A stretch of 64,000 nt of DNA, taken from NCBI RefSeq assembly GCF_027474845.2, contig NZ_CP107031.2, forward strand, positions 3,800,852-3,864,851, given 5' to 3'. Within the stretch, counting starts at the first letter, position 1. Each line of letters opens with the position of its first letter. A program made the translations under genes and the position numbers. Positions 46,226-54,809 of this stretch are shown here, one piece after another. Below the pieces are notes generated by a model. It worked only from the letters and a program-made list of their open reading frames with translations. It was not told where the DNA came from and did no database searches. Source of the DNA: Maribacter aestuarii. Its GTDB lineage: Bacteria > Bacteroidota > Bacteroidia > Flavobacteriales > Flavobacteriaceae.

Positions 46226-46675
46226 ATGGGGCGAATCCTAAGAACAGACTCCTCAAATCCTGATTTTTTCAAATTAGTGGCACTCTTGGATGCCGATTTA
46301 GCCTTGCGCGATGGGCCCGACAATGCCTTCTATGCCCAATTTAACGGAATAGACGTACTAAAGCATTGTGTGGTCTATTACGAGAATGATACCTTTTTAG
46401 GTTGCGGAGCTATAAAGCGTTTCAATGCTTCCGCAATGGAGGTTAAACGGATGTTCGTAGAACCTGCTGCACGTGGCAAGGGAATCGCTTCCCTCCTATT
46501 GTCCGAATTGGAAAAATGGACAAAAGAGCTGGGCTATTCCCATTGTGTTTTGGAAACAGGATTACGTCAACCCGAAGCTATCGCACTCTACAAAAAAAAC
46601 GATTATACTGTAATTCCCAATTATCCGCCTTACGAAGGGGTTGAGAATAGCGTTTGTTTTAGAAAGGAGCTTTAG
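46226..46675 (+). CDS. GNAT family N-acetyltransferase
   Basis: A 149-residue acetyltransferase. Motif A with the acetyl-CoA loop reads VKRMFVEPAARGKGIASLLLSELEKW, and motif B CVLETGLRQPEAIALYKKNDYTVIPNYPPY is close to the PhnO/YjgM type of GNAT. The substrate is unknown. It is 11 bp after the metallophosphoesterase gene and may be co-transcribed with it. Confidence 0.88.
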   Translation: MGRILRTDSSNPDFFKLVALLDADLALRDGPDNAFYAQFNGIDVLKHCVVYYENDTFLGCGAIKRFNASAMEVKRMFVEPAARGKGIASLLLSELEKWTKELGYSHCVLETGLRQPEAIALYKKNDYTVIPNYPPYEGVENSVCFRKEL

Positions 46676-46783
46676 TCTTTGCACTTCTCTGTTAAAAACT
46701 TTCTCACAAACCCAATCTCCAATCCCAAAAAATCATAGTAAGAATAACGAACTTAGACCACAATTAACCAAACACCCATCCCT

Positions 46784-48088
46784 ATGAAACCGTTCCATTT
46801 TATTTTTTTAATCTTCATTTTAACCATCCTAGCTTCCTGCAGAACGGAAACCAAGACCGTTGCAGCCGTAGAAAAGTTTCAATTTGCAGAACCCAGTGCA
46901 GTGGGCATGATAGCGGATAGTTTGGCCAAAATTGATGATATGGTGATGGAATTTGTAGAGGCCAACAAATACCCGGGAGCCGTCACACTAGTGGCTAAAG
47001 ACGGAAAAATTATTTATGAATCCGAGGTGGGCTGGTCGGATTCATCACGAACAATACCCTATAGAAAGGACCATTTATTCCGTATGGCCTCCATGACCAA
47101 ACCGCTGGTCTCCGTGGCGGCCATGCAATTGGTGGAGAACGGAAAATTGAACCTGGATGACCCCGTTGGCAAATACATTCCCACCTTCAGCGAAACTGAA
47201 GTACTTACCAATTTTAATCCCGCAGATACGACGTGGACCAGCACACCCTCCGCATCAGCCCCTACTGTGCGGCAGTTATTGACCCATACCGCCGGCGTAC
47301 CCTATGCATTTACAAATCCCCCGGTACATGGTGCCATTCTGGCCAAGCATGGTATTCCCGACTTGAGCACCTATTTGCCCATGACCGTTGCCGAAACTAT
47401 GAGCAAATTGGGAAATCTTCCTTTAATGCACGAGCCAGGAGCCCAGTGGATGTATGGTCTGAATACCGATGTCTTGGGACGCGTAGTGGAAGTTGCCTCC
47501 GGACAAAAATTGGATAATTACATCCGTGAGCATATCACAAAACCGTTGGGGATAGAAAAATTGGACTTTTATTTCAACGATTCCCTAACGACCGACCTTC
47601 CAAAGGTATTCGTACCCGATCCTGAAGGAGGGATTACCCAGGTGGACTCCGCAATGGGTCCCTGGTATATTCCCAACTATCCTACGCAAGGAGCGCAAAC
47701 CTACCATTCCGGAGGTAGCGGCATGACCGGTACGGCGCGCGATTATTTCCTCTTTTGCCAAGCCATGCTGAACGACGGAATCTTAGGAGGTAAACGGATT
47801 TTAAAAACGGAAACCGCGCAAATCATGCATCAGGATCAAATAGATACCATTTCGTATCCATGGGGGACAGCACGTTTCGGTTTTGGTTTTGATGTGGCGG
47901 ATGGCCATCCCCTACGACCCAATGGCACCTACAGCTGGAGCGGTGCTTTTAGTACCGTTTTTTGGATAGACCCTACGAACGATCTCATCGTAATACAATT
48001 ACGGCAAGTCCTGAGCTCTCCCGATAACGCCGATATTAATTCAAAACTGGAGAAAATTGTATATGGTGCCTTAACTGAAAGTAAGTAA
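46784..48088 (+). CDS. Serine hydrolase of the class C beta-lactamase/esterase family
   Basis: A 434-residue lipoprotein (lipobox LASC, Cys19). The nucleophile motif SxxK appears as SMTKPLVSVAAMQL, near residue 105, followed by the NGKLNLDDPVGKYIPTF helix typical of the family. The second motif is YGLNTDVLG, as in family VIII esterases, rather than a strict YxN. It could cleave ester or peptide bonds outside the cytoplasm. True beta-lactamase activity should not be assumed. It lies 38 bp before the amidohydrolase, so both may be one operon. Confidence 0.85.
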   Translation: MKPFHFIFLIFILTILASCRTETKTVAAVEKFQFAEPSAVGMIADSLAKIDDMVMEFVEANKYPGAVTLVAKDGKIIYESEVGWSDSSRTIPYRKDHLFRMASMTKPLVSVAAMQLVENGKLNLDDPVGKYIPTFSETEVLTNFNPADTTWTSTPSASAPTVRQLLTHTAGVPYAFTNPPVHGAILAKHGIPDLSTYLPMTVAETMSKLGNLPLMHEPGAQWMYGLNTDVLGRVVEVASGQKLDNYIREHITKPLGIEKLDFYFNDSLTTDLPKVFVPDPEGGITQVDSAMGPWYIPNYPTQGAQTYHSGGSGMTGTARDYFLFCQAMLNDGILGGKRILKTETAQIMHQDQIDTISYPWGTARFGFGFDVADGHPLRPNGTYSWSGAFSTVFWIDPTNDLIVIQLRQVLSSPDNADINSKLEKIVYGALTESK

Positions 48089-48126
48089 CAATCGCTATCT
48101 TAAATCCTTAATAAAATCAACCTGAT

Positions 48127-50169
48127 ATGAAACTACGAATCCTCTATTTACCCTTTATTTTATTGCTGCTCATTTCCTGTAATCAAGAAGCGGATGAAAA
48201 ATCTTCTTTGGAAGCTTATCAGGGCGATGAAACGTACTCCGTCATCTTTGGCGGTACCGTGGTCGGTCATTTGAAGACCCTGACCGTTGGAGATACTATA
48301 CAAGTGGATTACGATTATAAAAACAATGGTCGTGGACCTACCATGAAAGAGACCATCGTGTTAAATGCGGCCGGGTTTCCGGTGCAATGGGATATTTCCG
48401 GGAACACCACTTTTGGCAATAGCGTGGACGAAAAGTTTAGGATGAATGGAAACAACGCTTCCTGGACCGATGCCACTGGTAGCGATAGTACGGCGACCAA
48501 CACGGCGTTGTGGTATGTGAATCAATCTGGTAGTCCGTATTCGGAGATACTTACGGCACGTAGCCTTATGAACGCTCCCGATTTTTCTGCCGATGTACTT
48601 CCGGCGGGCAAACTGAAACTCACCGAAATGGAAAAAACCAGCATAACGGTAGATTCCACCATGGTGGACCTGACCACATATGCCATGTCCGGTGCGGATT
48701 TGAATCCCTCCTATTTCATTGCTGATAACGACCAAAGGTTATTCGCCGTTATCAGTCCGTCGTTCGTCATTGTTCGGGAAGGTTTTGAATCGAAAGAAAA
48801 AGAACTCAGGGCATATGCCGAAAAATATTCCACAGAGCGTTTTGAATCCCTTCAAAAGCAATACGCCCATAACTACGGGAAAAAGGTGCGTATCACCAAC
48901 GTAAAAATCTTTGACCCCAATACCTTACAATTGTCCGCACCATCATCTGTGTTGGTAGACGGGGAGCGTATTGTAAGTATCGATGCCTCAGACGCCAGTG
49001 GCGCGGATGAGGTGGTCATTGACGGAGCCGGCGGCACCTTGGTGGCCGGAATGTACGAAATGCATGCCCACACCGGGGATGAGGGCGCCTTGCTGAATGT
49101 ACTGGCGGGCGTAACTTCCTTCCGGGATATGGGGAACGATAATGAGGTCCTGGACGAGCTCATCAAGAAAATAAATTCAGGCATTTTAGCCGGACCTCGG
49201 GTACATCGCTTAGGTTTTATTGAGGGACAAAGTGAGTACAGCGCCAATAACGGTATTTTGGTTTCCAGTGAGGAAGAGGCGCTGGCGGCGGTGGACACCT
49301 ATCATGACAAAGGTTTTTATGGTGTCAAACTGTACAATTCCATGAACGGGGATTGGGCCCCGGTCATCGTTAAAAAGGCCCATGGCTACGGCATGTTCGT
49401 CTGTGGACATGTGCCCGCGTTCTCCAATGCTAATGCCATGTTACGTGCCGGTTTTGATGAAATGACGCATATAAACCAGACGATGTTGGGTTGGGTATTG
49501 GAGCCCGATGAAGATACCCGGACGTTACTACGACTTACGGCCCTGAAACGTTTTCCGGGCTTGGACCTGAACAGTCCCAAAGTGCAGCAAACCATGGACT
49601 TGTTCGTAAAGAACAATACCGCTATGGACCCCACCTTGGCCATCCATGAGGTGTTGATGAAAGCGAGAAACGGGAAAGTCTGGGACGGCACCAAGGATGT
49701 CATAGACCATTTGCCCCCCAACGCCCAACGGGGATATAAGGTAGCCTTGGCCGATGTAGCTTCGTCCGAGGACGACACTGCCTATCGTGAGGGTTATGAA
49801 AAAATTGTGGAGACCTTAAAAATGATGAAGGATAAAGGTATCCAGATCATACCGGGCACGGATTTGGGTGGCTCTTTCTTTTACCATAGGGAACTGGAGC
49901 TGTACGAACAATTGGGCTTTACCCCTGCGGAACTCGTGAAACTGGCGACCTATGATATGGCGAATTATTTGGGCGACAAGGACCTGGGAAGCATTGCGCC
50001 CGGCAAACTGGCGGATTTCTTCCTCATTCCCGGTAACCCCGTGGAGGATATTAAGGCCATAAAAACCATAGCCCTGGTATCCCGAGGTGGTACGTTCTAC
50101 TACCCTAGTGAGGTCTATCCTGCGTTTGGTATTGAGCCTTTTACCGAAATGCCGAAAGTAACGGAGTAA
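48127..50169 (+). CDS. Amidohydrolase lipoprotein with N-terminal extra domain
   Basis: The 680-residue lipoprotein (lipobox LISC, Cys18) has a first part of about 250 residues rich in beta strands, of unknown kind. The second part is an amidohydrolase: the metal site HxH is in YEMHAHTGDEG near residue 312, the bridging Lys in GVKLYNSM, His residues in CGHVPAF and MTHINQT, and the Asp in IPGTDLGGS. YLGDKDLGSIAPGKLADFFLIPGNP is the closing motif. Relatives include imidazolonepropionase-like and prolidase-like enzymes. The substrate is unknown. The gene looks richer in G+C than the repeat region after it. Confidence 0.88.
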   Translation: MKLRILYLPFILLLLISCNQEADEKSSLEAYQGDETYSVIFGGTVVGHLKTLTVGDTIQVDYDYKNNGRGPTMKETIVLNAAGFPVQWDISGNTTFGNSVDEKFRMNGNNASWTDATGSDSTATNTALWYVNQSGSPYSEILTARSLMNAPDFSADVLPAGKLKLTEMEKTSITVDSTMVDLTTYAMSGADLNPSYFIADNDQRLFAVISPSFVIVREGFESKEKELRAYAEKYSTERFESLQKQYAHNYGKKVRITNVKIFDPNTLQLSAPSSVLVDGERIVSIDASDASGADEVVIDGAGGTLVAGMYEMHAHTGDEGALLNVLAGVTSFRDMGNDNEVLDELIKKINSGILAGPRVHRLGFIEGQSEYSANNGILVSSEEEALAAVDTYHDKGFYGVKLYNSMNGDWAPVIVKKAHGYGMFVCGHVPAFSNANAMLRAGFDEMTHINQTMLGWVLEPDEDTRTLLRLTALKRFPGLDLNSPKVQQTMDLFVKNNTAMDPTLAIHEVLMKARNGKVWDGTKDVIDHLPPNAQRGYKVALADVASSEDDTAYREGYEKIVETLKMMKDKGIQIIPGTDLGGSFFYHRELELYEQLGFTPAELVKLATYDMANYLGDKDLGSIAPGKLADFFLIPGNPVEDIKAIKTIALVSRGGTFYYPSEVYPAFGIEPFTEMPKVTE

Positions 50170-50224
50170 TAGTTATGATTAAGTTTTGATATTAAGGTTC
50201 GCCTAAGGTTAATCTACTTTGGAT

Positions 50225-50393
50225 GTCACTTCGAGTGAATTTCCCAGACGTTGCCCTGAGCGGAGCCGAAGGGTACGAGGAAATTTGTATCGAGAAGCAA
50301 TCTCGTGCCAAAAGGCACTGCCCTAAGCGGAGTCTAGTGTTCTCGATACAACGTCCCTTTCAGGACGTCACTCGAACTGACAATCGTGATTAT
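50225..50393 (+). repeat. Palindromic repeat X, copy 1
   Basis: The element runs from GTCACTTCGAGTGA to GTCACTCGAACTGACAATCGTGATTA. Its ends are inverted repeats of each other (GTCA[C/G]TTCGAGTGA). Inside lie a second inverted pair, GTATCGAGAA and TTCTCGATAC, and a GTGCC-AAAA-GGCAC hairpin. A further stem, ACGTCC / GGACGT, lies near the 3' end. Two further copies follow at 51930 and 52268. Such elements are scattered in many marine Flavobacteriaceae genomes by my recollection. No ORF of note lies inside. Confidence 0.8.
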
Positions 50394-50441
50394 TCAAAAA
50401 AAACTATTTAATGTGAGAGGGGAGCTTATTAAAGTACTACG

Positions 50442-50568
50442 AAGGTAAAACAAGCCAACGGCTCCTCCCTTTAACTAAAGGGAGGTGGTCAATTTAATTG
50501 GCATGAGGGTTCTGACTTTACCACAATACGAATTGAAAACAGAACTCCCCGGTTTGACAAGCCAAACC
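50442..50568 (+). repeat. Repeat Y, copy 1
   Basis: It starts AAGGTAAAACAAGCCAACGG and ends with CGGTTTGACAAGCCAAACC. It contains a perfect 10 bp hairpin, CCTCCCTTTA and TAAAGGGAGG around an AC loop, at 50464-50485. The same element recurs at 52137 and 52486, each time following a copy of X. Confidence 0.75.
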
Positions 50569-50614
50569 TCAAAACCAAATCGTTATATTCAATAAATCAA
50601 AATCCCTGCTATTT

Positions 50615-51205
50615 TTAATTCTCTAGTCCACTTATTAATTCATCAACCTTATCAATTCTTGGGTCGATTTCATTTTTCACTCTTTTTTTATTTAAAAAAT
50701 ATGCATAAATCCCTATGGATATGGTAGCCAAATAACTAATAATTATTATATGGCGCTTTTCGGGCAACTCCCAAAAACCAACTAGAAAAAGGAACATAAT
50801 AGGGAAAATGGGAAGAACTCCCCAATAGAAATACGTTTCAAGCAATTTCTTTTGTGCTTTAAGGTATATCTTAGTCCTTTTGAGATATTCAAGATAATTT
50901 TCTTCCAAATCACTAGGTTTAATATTTTTTATACCCAATACTTTGATCAATGTCGTGATTCCTAAAATAATTATTAATATGCAAGCAATTTTGGTAGTAG
51001 TAAAAGGAACCCGAAAAATGAGGTAAGCAAAGGAAAGAATACCAATAATTAAAGAAATCACCTCTACGAGTTCAAGATATTTCCACCATCTATGTAACCG
51101 TCCCAAACTTGATTTTAATTCTATCATCAGTTTTGATTTATTGAATTTTATCTGTTCGTGATCGCTTGAGGATTGCCAAATTTTAATAAGTTCATCTTCT
51201 ATCAT
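50615..51205 (-). CDS. Four-helix membrane protein next to an ECF sigma factor
   Basis: The 196-residue protein has a charged N-terminal cytoplasmic part of about 40 residues and four hydrophobic helices near residues 44-64, 71-92, 125-146 and 151-172, and a charged C-tail. It follows the sigma factor gene with a 4 bp overlap (ATGA), the position of an anti-sigma factor. The IEDELIKIWQSS start resembles the sigma-binding helix of many such proteins. I cannot place it in a named family. An anti-sigma role is inference. Confidence 0.6.
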   Translation of the reverse strand: MIEDELIKIWQSSSDHEQIKFNKSKLMIELKSSLGRLHRWWKYLELVEVISLIIGILSFAYLIFRVPFTTTKIACILIIILGITTLIKVLGIKNIKPSDLEENYLEYLKRTKIYLKAQKKLLETYFYWGVLPIFPIMFLFLVGFWELPEKRHIIIISYLATISIGIYAYFLNKKRVKNEIDPRIDKVDELISGLEN

Positions 51206-51708
51206 AATGTTTTATTTATACAGTTCAACAATTTTGACTTTATACGTTTGACCTTTACAGCTATGTGGTTTTCGGATAATCCTAGAATACTTGAAATTTC
51301 CCTGTAAGCAACCTCTTCCAAGTAAAGAGCAACTATTGCCTTATCAGCTTCATCCAATTTTTTCACACATTTTCTTAGACTATTCAGTTTTTCATTTACT
51401 TCTTCGTTATTTTCTGCTGAACCAAGATTGGAAATAGTCATGCTATCCAATCGTATGAAGCGCTTTTGATTTTTAGTCTGCTTAGATTTGGAACGAAGAC
51501 AAACATTTAAGGCAATTCTAAACATCCAAGTTCCAATGGACGAATTATCTTTAAATGTGTTCATCGACCTCCATATATGGACTAACACCTCTTGAAATAG
51601 GTCTTTGGCGTCCTCCTCGTCTTTGGAATATATCGAGCAAATTCTAAATAGCTTTTCTTGATTTTTTTCTAGTGCATCAAGAAATATAGTTTCCTGTTCT
51701 TTTTCCAT
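51202..51708 (-). CDS. ECF-type RNA polymerase sigma factor
   Basis: The 168-residue protein has region 2 (IFLDALEKNQEKLFRICSIYSKDEEDAKDLFQEVLVHIWRSMNTF) and region 4 (DEADKAIVALYLEEVAYREISSILGLSENHIAVKVKRIKSKL), the two-domain build of extracytoplasmic-function sigma factors. The partner gene downstream probably encodes the membrane-bound control protein. Which signal and genes it serves cannot be read here. The pair lies in an interval between repeats X and Y and might be part of the accessory island. Confidence 0.9.
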   Translation of the reverse strand: MEKEQETIFLDALEKNQEKLFRICSIYSKDEEDAKDLFQEVLVHIWRSMNTFKDNSSIGTWMFRIALNVCLRSKSKQTKNQKRFIRLDSMTISNLGSAENNEEVNEKLNSLRKCVKKLDEADKAIVALYLEEVAYREISSILGLSENHIAVKVKRIKSKLLNCINKTL

Positions 51709-51857
51709 TGTTAAGGCTTCTGTCCACTATTTTAGTTACCAAAGTCTTCTAAATATGACAATTTATTATTATAAATTTTGATTTATACCAGCCTATTGAT
51801 TTTCCACTTGGATGGAAGCGGCTTGTTTTTGCAGACTGACTACACACGGATGCAATG

Positions 51858-51905
51858 GCCGGAGGGTTCTGATTTTGCTAACGTATCAGTTGAAAACAAA
51901 ACTCC
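51858..51905 (+). repeat. Repeat Y, partial copy
   Basis: GGCCGGAGGGTTCTGATTTT followed by AGTTGAAAACAAAACTCC corresponds to the second half of Y. The first half is absent. It sits just before X copy 2. The stretch 51709-51857 before it shows no gene or repeat I can recognise. Confidence 0.5.
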
Positions 51906-51929
51906 TTTTCTTCCAGCGCTCCGCGCACT

Positions 51930-52097
51930 GTCACTTCGAGTGAATTTGCGAGAGTTGCGGCGAGCGGAGCCGAAGGGTACGAGGAAATTTGTATCGAGAA
52001 GTAATCATGTTCCAAAGGGTACTGCCCTGAGCGCAGTTGTAGGGTTCTCGATACAACGCCTCTTTCAGGCCGTCACTCGAACTGACAATCGTGATTA
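51930..52097 (+). repeat. Palindromic repeat X, copy 2
   Basis: The same structure as copy 1, with the same ends and the internal GTATCGAGAA / TTCTCGATAC arms. Differences in the central and 3' stem-loops keep pairing in part. It is followed 40 bp later by repeat Y. Confidence 0.8.
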
Positions 52098-52136
52098 ATC
52101 AAAAAACCCTCTAAAGGGCAACTAACAGAGCATCAC

Positions 52137-52243
52137 CAAGGTAAAACAAGCCAACGGCTCCTCCCTTTAGACAAACGGAGATGGCCAATGTAATTGGCCG
52201 GAGGATTCTGATTTTGCTTTGCATGAGTTGAAAACAGAGCTCC
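52137..52243 (+). repeat. Repeat Y, copy 2
   Basis: It begins AAGGTAAAACAAGCCAACGG and contains a decayed form of the hairpin (CCTCCCTTTA paired with a mutated right arm). It has the block GGCCGGAGGATTCTG and ends near GAAAACAGAGCTCCC. Confidence 0.7.
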
Positions 52244-52267
52244 CTTTATTCTTACGCCCCGTTTGCT

Positions 52268-52436
52268 GTCACTTCGAGTGAATTTCCAAGTCGTTGCCCT
52301 GAGCGGAGCCGAAGGGTACACGGAAATTTGTAGCGAGAAGTAATCATGTTTCAAATGGCACTGCCCCGAGCGTGGTCCTAGGGTTCTCGATACAACGTCT
52401 CTTTCAGGACGTCACTCGAACTGACAATCGTGATTA
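52268..52436 (+). repeat. Palindromic repeat X, copy 3
   Basis: A third copy with intact terminal arms. One internal left arm is GTAGCGAGAA rather than GTATCGAGAA, so it is slightly decayed. It is the copy nearest the TIR gene. Confidence 0.8.
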
Positions 52437-52485
52437 TTCTAATAAAACTCTTAAACTTAAGAGGGGGGCTTATAAAAGTATCACC

Positions 52486-52619
52486 AAGGTAAAACAAGCC
52501 AACGGCTCCTCCCTTTAGAGATAGGGAGGTGGACTTTGAGTAAGCGAAAAGGCCGGAGGGTTCTGACTTTACCACAATACGAATTGAAAACAGAACTCCC
52601 CGGTTTGACAAGCCAAACC
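52486..52619 (+). repeat. Repeat Y, copy 3
   Basis: Starts AAGGTAAAACAAGCCAACGG and ends with TTTGACAAGCCAAACC. Its hairpin is slightly mutated (one arm GATAGGGAGG). Confidence 0.75.
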
Positions 52620-52620
52620 A

Positions 52621-52642
52621 CCCCTCTTAAACTTAAGAGGGG
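52621..52642. repeat. Perfect palindrome after repeat Y
   Basis: CCCCTCTTAA and TTAAGAGGGG pair perfectly around AC. The build, two 10 bp arms with an AC loop, is the same as that of the hairpin in Y copy 1. It lies 88 bp before the TIR gene. Confidence 0.7.
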
Positions 52643-52668
52643 AGCTAATTTATTTAAGTGTTAAAAAC

Positions 52669-52689
52669 TTCTTACAACTCTTGTAAGAA
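52669..52689. promoter_or_regulatory. Perfect palindrome upstream of the TIR gene
   Basis: TTCTTACAA and TTGTAAGAA are perfect 9 bp arms around CTC. The site ends 41 bp before the ATG at 52731. With a TAnnTTTG-like box (TAAATTTT) at 52700-52707 it covers the -33 region. An operator for a repressor or an RNA hairpin are both possible. Confidence 0.5.
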
Positions 52690-52730
52690 TGGTTACAGAT
52701 AAATTTTAGAAAGCCCGAACTTCGTTATTG

Positions 52731-54278
52731 ATGGATATTAGGATTAAGCCCATTCATATTCAAAACGCTGTAGGGCATCTAAAATCAACTATGAAAGCAT
52801 ATTTAGAGGATGTATTCAAAACTTCAGGAATTCCAACCCATACGTTCGTAAGACCAGATGAATATAACACAATTTTAGTTTCTCTTAGAACTAAGGGAAG
52901 GTGTTTAGTCGTTGAAGGACCATCAGGAATTGGTAAAACTACTTGTGTAATAAAAGTTATTGAAGAATTAGGTCTTAATAAAAACATCACCTCTCTAACT
53001 GCAAGGAAAAAAGACGACCTTGAGATGATAAGACTTTTACCAGAATTTCATGGCATGGGTACTGTAATTATTGATGATTTTCATTTATTAGAATTTGATT
53101 TAAAATCATCAATTGCTGACTACATGAAAGTTTTGGCCGATGAAGAAAGAGATAATGATAAATTGATTTTAATAGGAATAAATAAGGCAGGTGATTCATT
53201 GGTTCAAATAGCTGGTGACTTAAATAATAGAATTGATACCATCAAGTTTGAGCAAAATCCTCCTAATAAAATCACCGAATTAATTGAACTAGGTGAAAAG
53301 GCCCTCAATATTAAAATAAGCACAAAAGAAGACATTACTATATTAGCAAAAGGCAGTTTTCATATAGCACAGCTATTATCTAAAGAAACCTGTATAAACT
53401 CTGAAGTATTACAAACATGCGATAACACAAAAGATTTAAAATCTAGTATTGAAGTAATTAGAGAGAAGGTTCTATCTGATTTCGATAGGATATTTTATCC
53501 AAAAGCAAGAAAATTTGCGATTGGAAATAGGCTAAGACGAGAAGGAAGAGCACCATATTTGCATCTTTTATATTGGCTTTCACAATCTGACGAGTGGGCA
53601 ATTCAAATTGATGACATATATCTTAAATATCCTGAAAACAAACTAAGTATTACGCAAATTGTTGATAAAGGATTTCTTGAAGCTATTATAAGGGATAATG
53701 AGGAGTTAAAGGATGTGATACATTACGATACAAACTCGAGAGTTTTAGCAGTTGAAGACCCCAAATTTATGTTTTATTTGAGGAATGTTCTTTGGTCTAA
53801 ATTTGCAGAAAAAGTCGGTTACATTAGTCTAGCTTTCTCAAATAAATATGACTTCGCTTTATCTTTTGCGGGTGAGAACAGGAATCTGGCTTCAAAAATT
53901 AATGATTTACTACTTGAAAGAGAAATATCTGTATTTTACGACAAAAACGAACAATCCAGAATATTAGCAGAAAATGTTGAAGAATATTTAGCCCCAATAT
54001 ACAAATCTGAGGCATATTTCGTGGTAGTTTTACTAAGTCAAGATTATCCAAAAAAGATTTGGACAAAATTTGAATCAGATAATTTCAGGGAAAGATTTGG
54101 AACAAATTCAATTATTCCAATTTGGTATTCCGATAACTATCCAGGTTTATTTGATGAAACTCAAAAATTAGGAGGTTTAAGTTTTGACCCTTCAAATGAC
54201 CTTGACAAACAAGCTACCAAAATTGTAGATTTAATAGTGGAAAAACTTTCTGACCATAGAAACAAAGAAAAAGAATAA
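52731..54278 (+). CDS. ATPase-TIR fusion protein, candidate anti-phage effector
   Basis: The 515-residue protein has a P-loop ATPase module in its N-terminal half: Walker A GPSGIGKT at residues 63-70, Walker B TVIIDD at 111-116, a sensor-like ILIGIN at about 146-151, and a helical part up to about 365. Residues 372-505 form a TIR domain: YDFALSFAGENR, VFYDKNEQSR and the WTKFE motif with Glu448 in the catalytic position of NAD-cleaving TIRs. Such proteins (STAND/AAA+ with TIR) are known in anti-phage defence, where activation depletes NAD+. The gene is AT-rich compared with its neighbours, suggesting transfer. No partner gene is adjacent. ATG at 52731 is chosen over the TTG one codon upstream. 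Confidence 0.75.
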   Translation: MDIRIKPIHIQNAVGHLKSTMKAYLEDVFKTSGIPTHTFVRPDEYNTILVSLRTKGRCLVVEGPSGIGKTTCVIKVIEELGLNKNITSLTARKKDDLEMIRLLPEFHGMGTVIIDDFHLLEFDLKSSIADYMKVLADEERDNDKLILIGINKAGDSLVQIAGDLNNRIDTIKFEQNPPNKITELIELGEKALNIKISTKEDITILAKGSFHIAQLLSKETCINSEVLQTCDNTKDLKSSIEVIREKVLSDFDRIFYPKARKFAIGNRLRREGRAPYLHLLYWLSQSDEWAIQIDDIYLKYPENKLSITQIVDKGFLEAIIRDNEELKDVIHYDTNSRVLAVEDPKFMFYLRNVLWSKFAEKVGYISLAFSNKYDFALSFAGENRNLASKINDLLLEREISVFYDKNEQSRILAENVEEYLAPIYKSEAYFVVVLLSQDYPKKIWTKFESDNFRERFGTNSIIPIWYSDNYPGLFDETQKLGGLSFDPSNDLDKQATKIVDLIVEKLSDHRNKEKE

Positions 54279-54500
54279 AATTAAATACAATTTACAATAA
54301 TAGCTATAAAGAACGCTGAATTTGCTTTTTATTCTGAGGTAAGCGCCTATTTAACATGTCCACAAATTCTTTTCGATTTTGCTATGGCATAAAAATATAG
54401 GGCAAAATAAAATTGGTTTTGCTACATACAAAGACAGAAACAAAGAGATTTCCATGCCTCCGCAATAGCCACCATCTAAACGATAACGAACCTTCCAAGC

Positions 54501-54809
54501 TTACAACTCCTTTTTCTTCAAAAGAAAATCTACTATTTCCCGTAACTCTTCCTCTAAAGAAATTTCCGGATAGCTTCTCCCCGCCTGCCGGTACCAATAC
54601 CCGGCATTAAAGCGGTCGCCTTCTTTACGGTGCAAATAAGCGTGTAACCAACTGCCCAATTCATTGTGCATATCCTGGGCAATATTATGGGAGCTTTCCC
54701 AATCGCCCTTGGCATCAAACCACATGGCCTTTAAGGCATCCGGCCAAGCTGCCGGTGGTGCAACTTGTTGCAGGGTCTCCTGAAATTCGGTGTAATTCTT
54801 AGGCAGCAT
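54501..54809 (-). CDS. Small conserved hypothetical protein (102 aa)
   Basis: The 102-residue cytoplasmic protein contains [24 protein letters not shown] and [29 protein letters not shown]. This is a conserved pattern I recognise from small unnamed proteins in several phyla, with His, Asp and Trp residues repeated. No function is known. Its start overlaps the end of the antiporter gene by 11 bp. The 222 bp between it and the TIR gene hold only a short unassigned minus-strand fragment. Confidence 0.65.
   Translation of the reverse strand: MLPKNYTEFQETLQQVAPPAAWPDALKAMWFDAKGDWESSHNIAQDMHNELGSWLHAYLHRKEGDRFNAGYWYRQAGRSYPEISLEEELREIVDFLLKKKEL

Noticed and set aside
46784..48088. Antibiotic beta-lactamase
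   Set aside because: The second motif is of the esterase type and the protein is a housekeeping-like lipoprotein; resistance cannot be inferred.
50223..50411. Short coding frame inside repeat X
   Set aside because: The repeat is built of nested palindromes and the frame is not kept in the other copies.
51778..52098. 106-codon frame across repeats
   Set aside because: It runs through the partial Y and X copies; the amino acids come from repeat sequence and show no conserved pattern.
54279..54500. Minus-strand fragment reading EFVDMLNRRLPQNKKQIQ before a stop
   Set aside because: Only about 25 codons without a start; it may be a gene remnant, but I cannot identify it.
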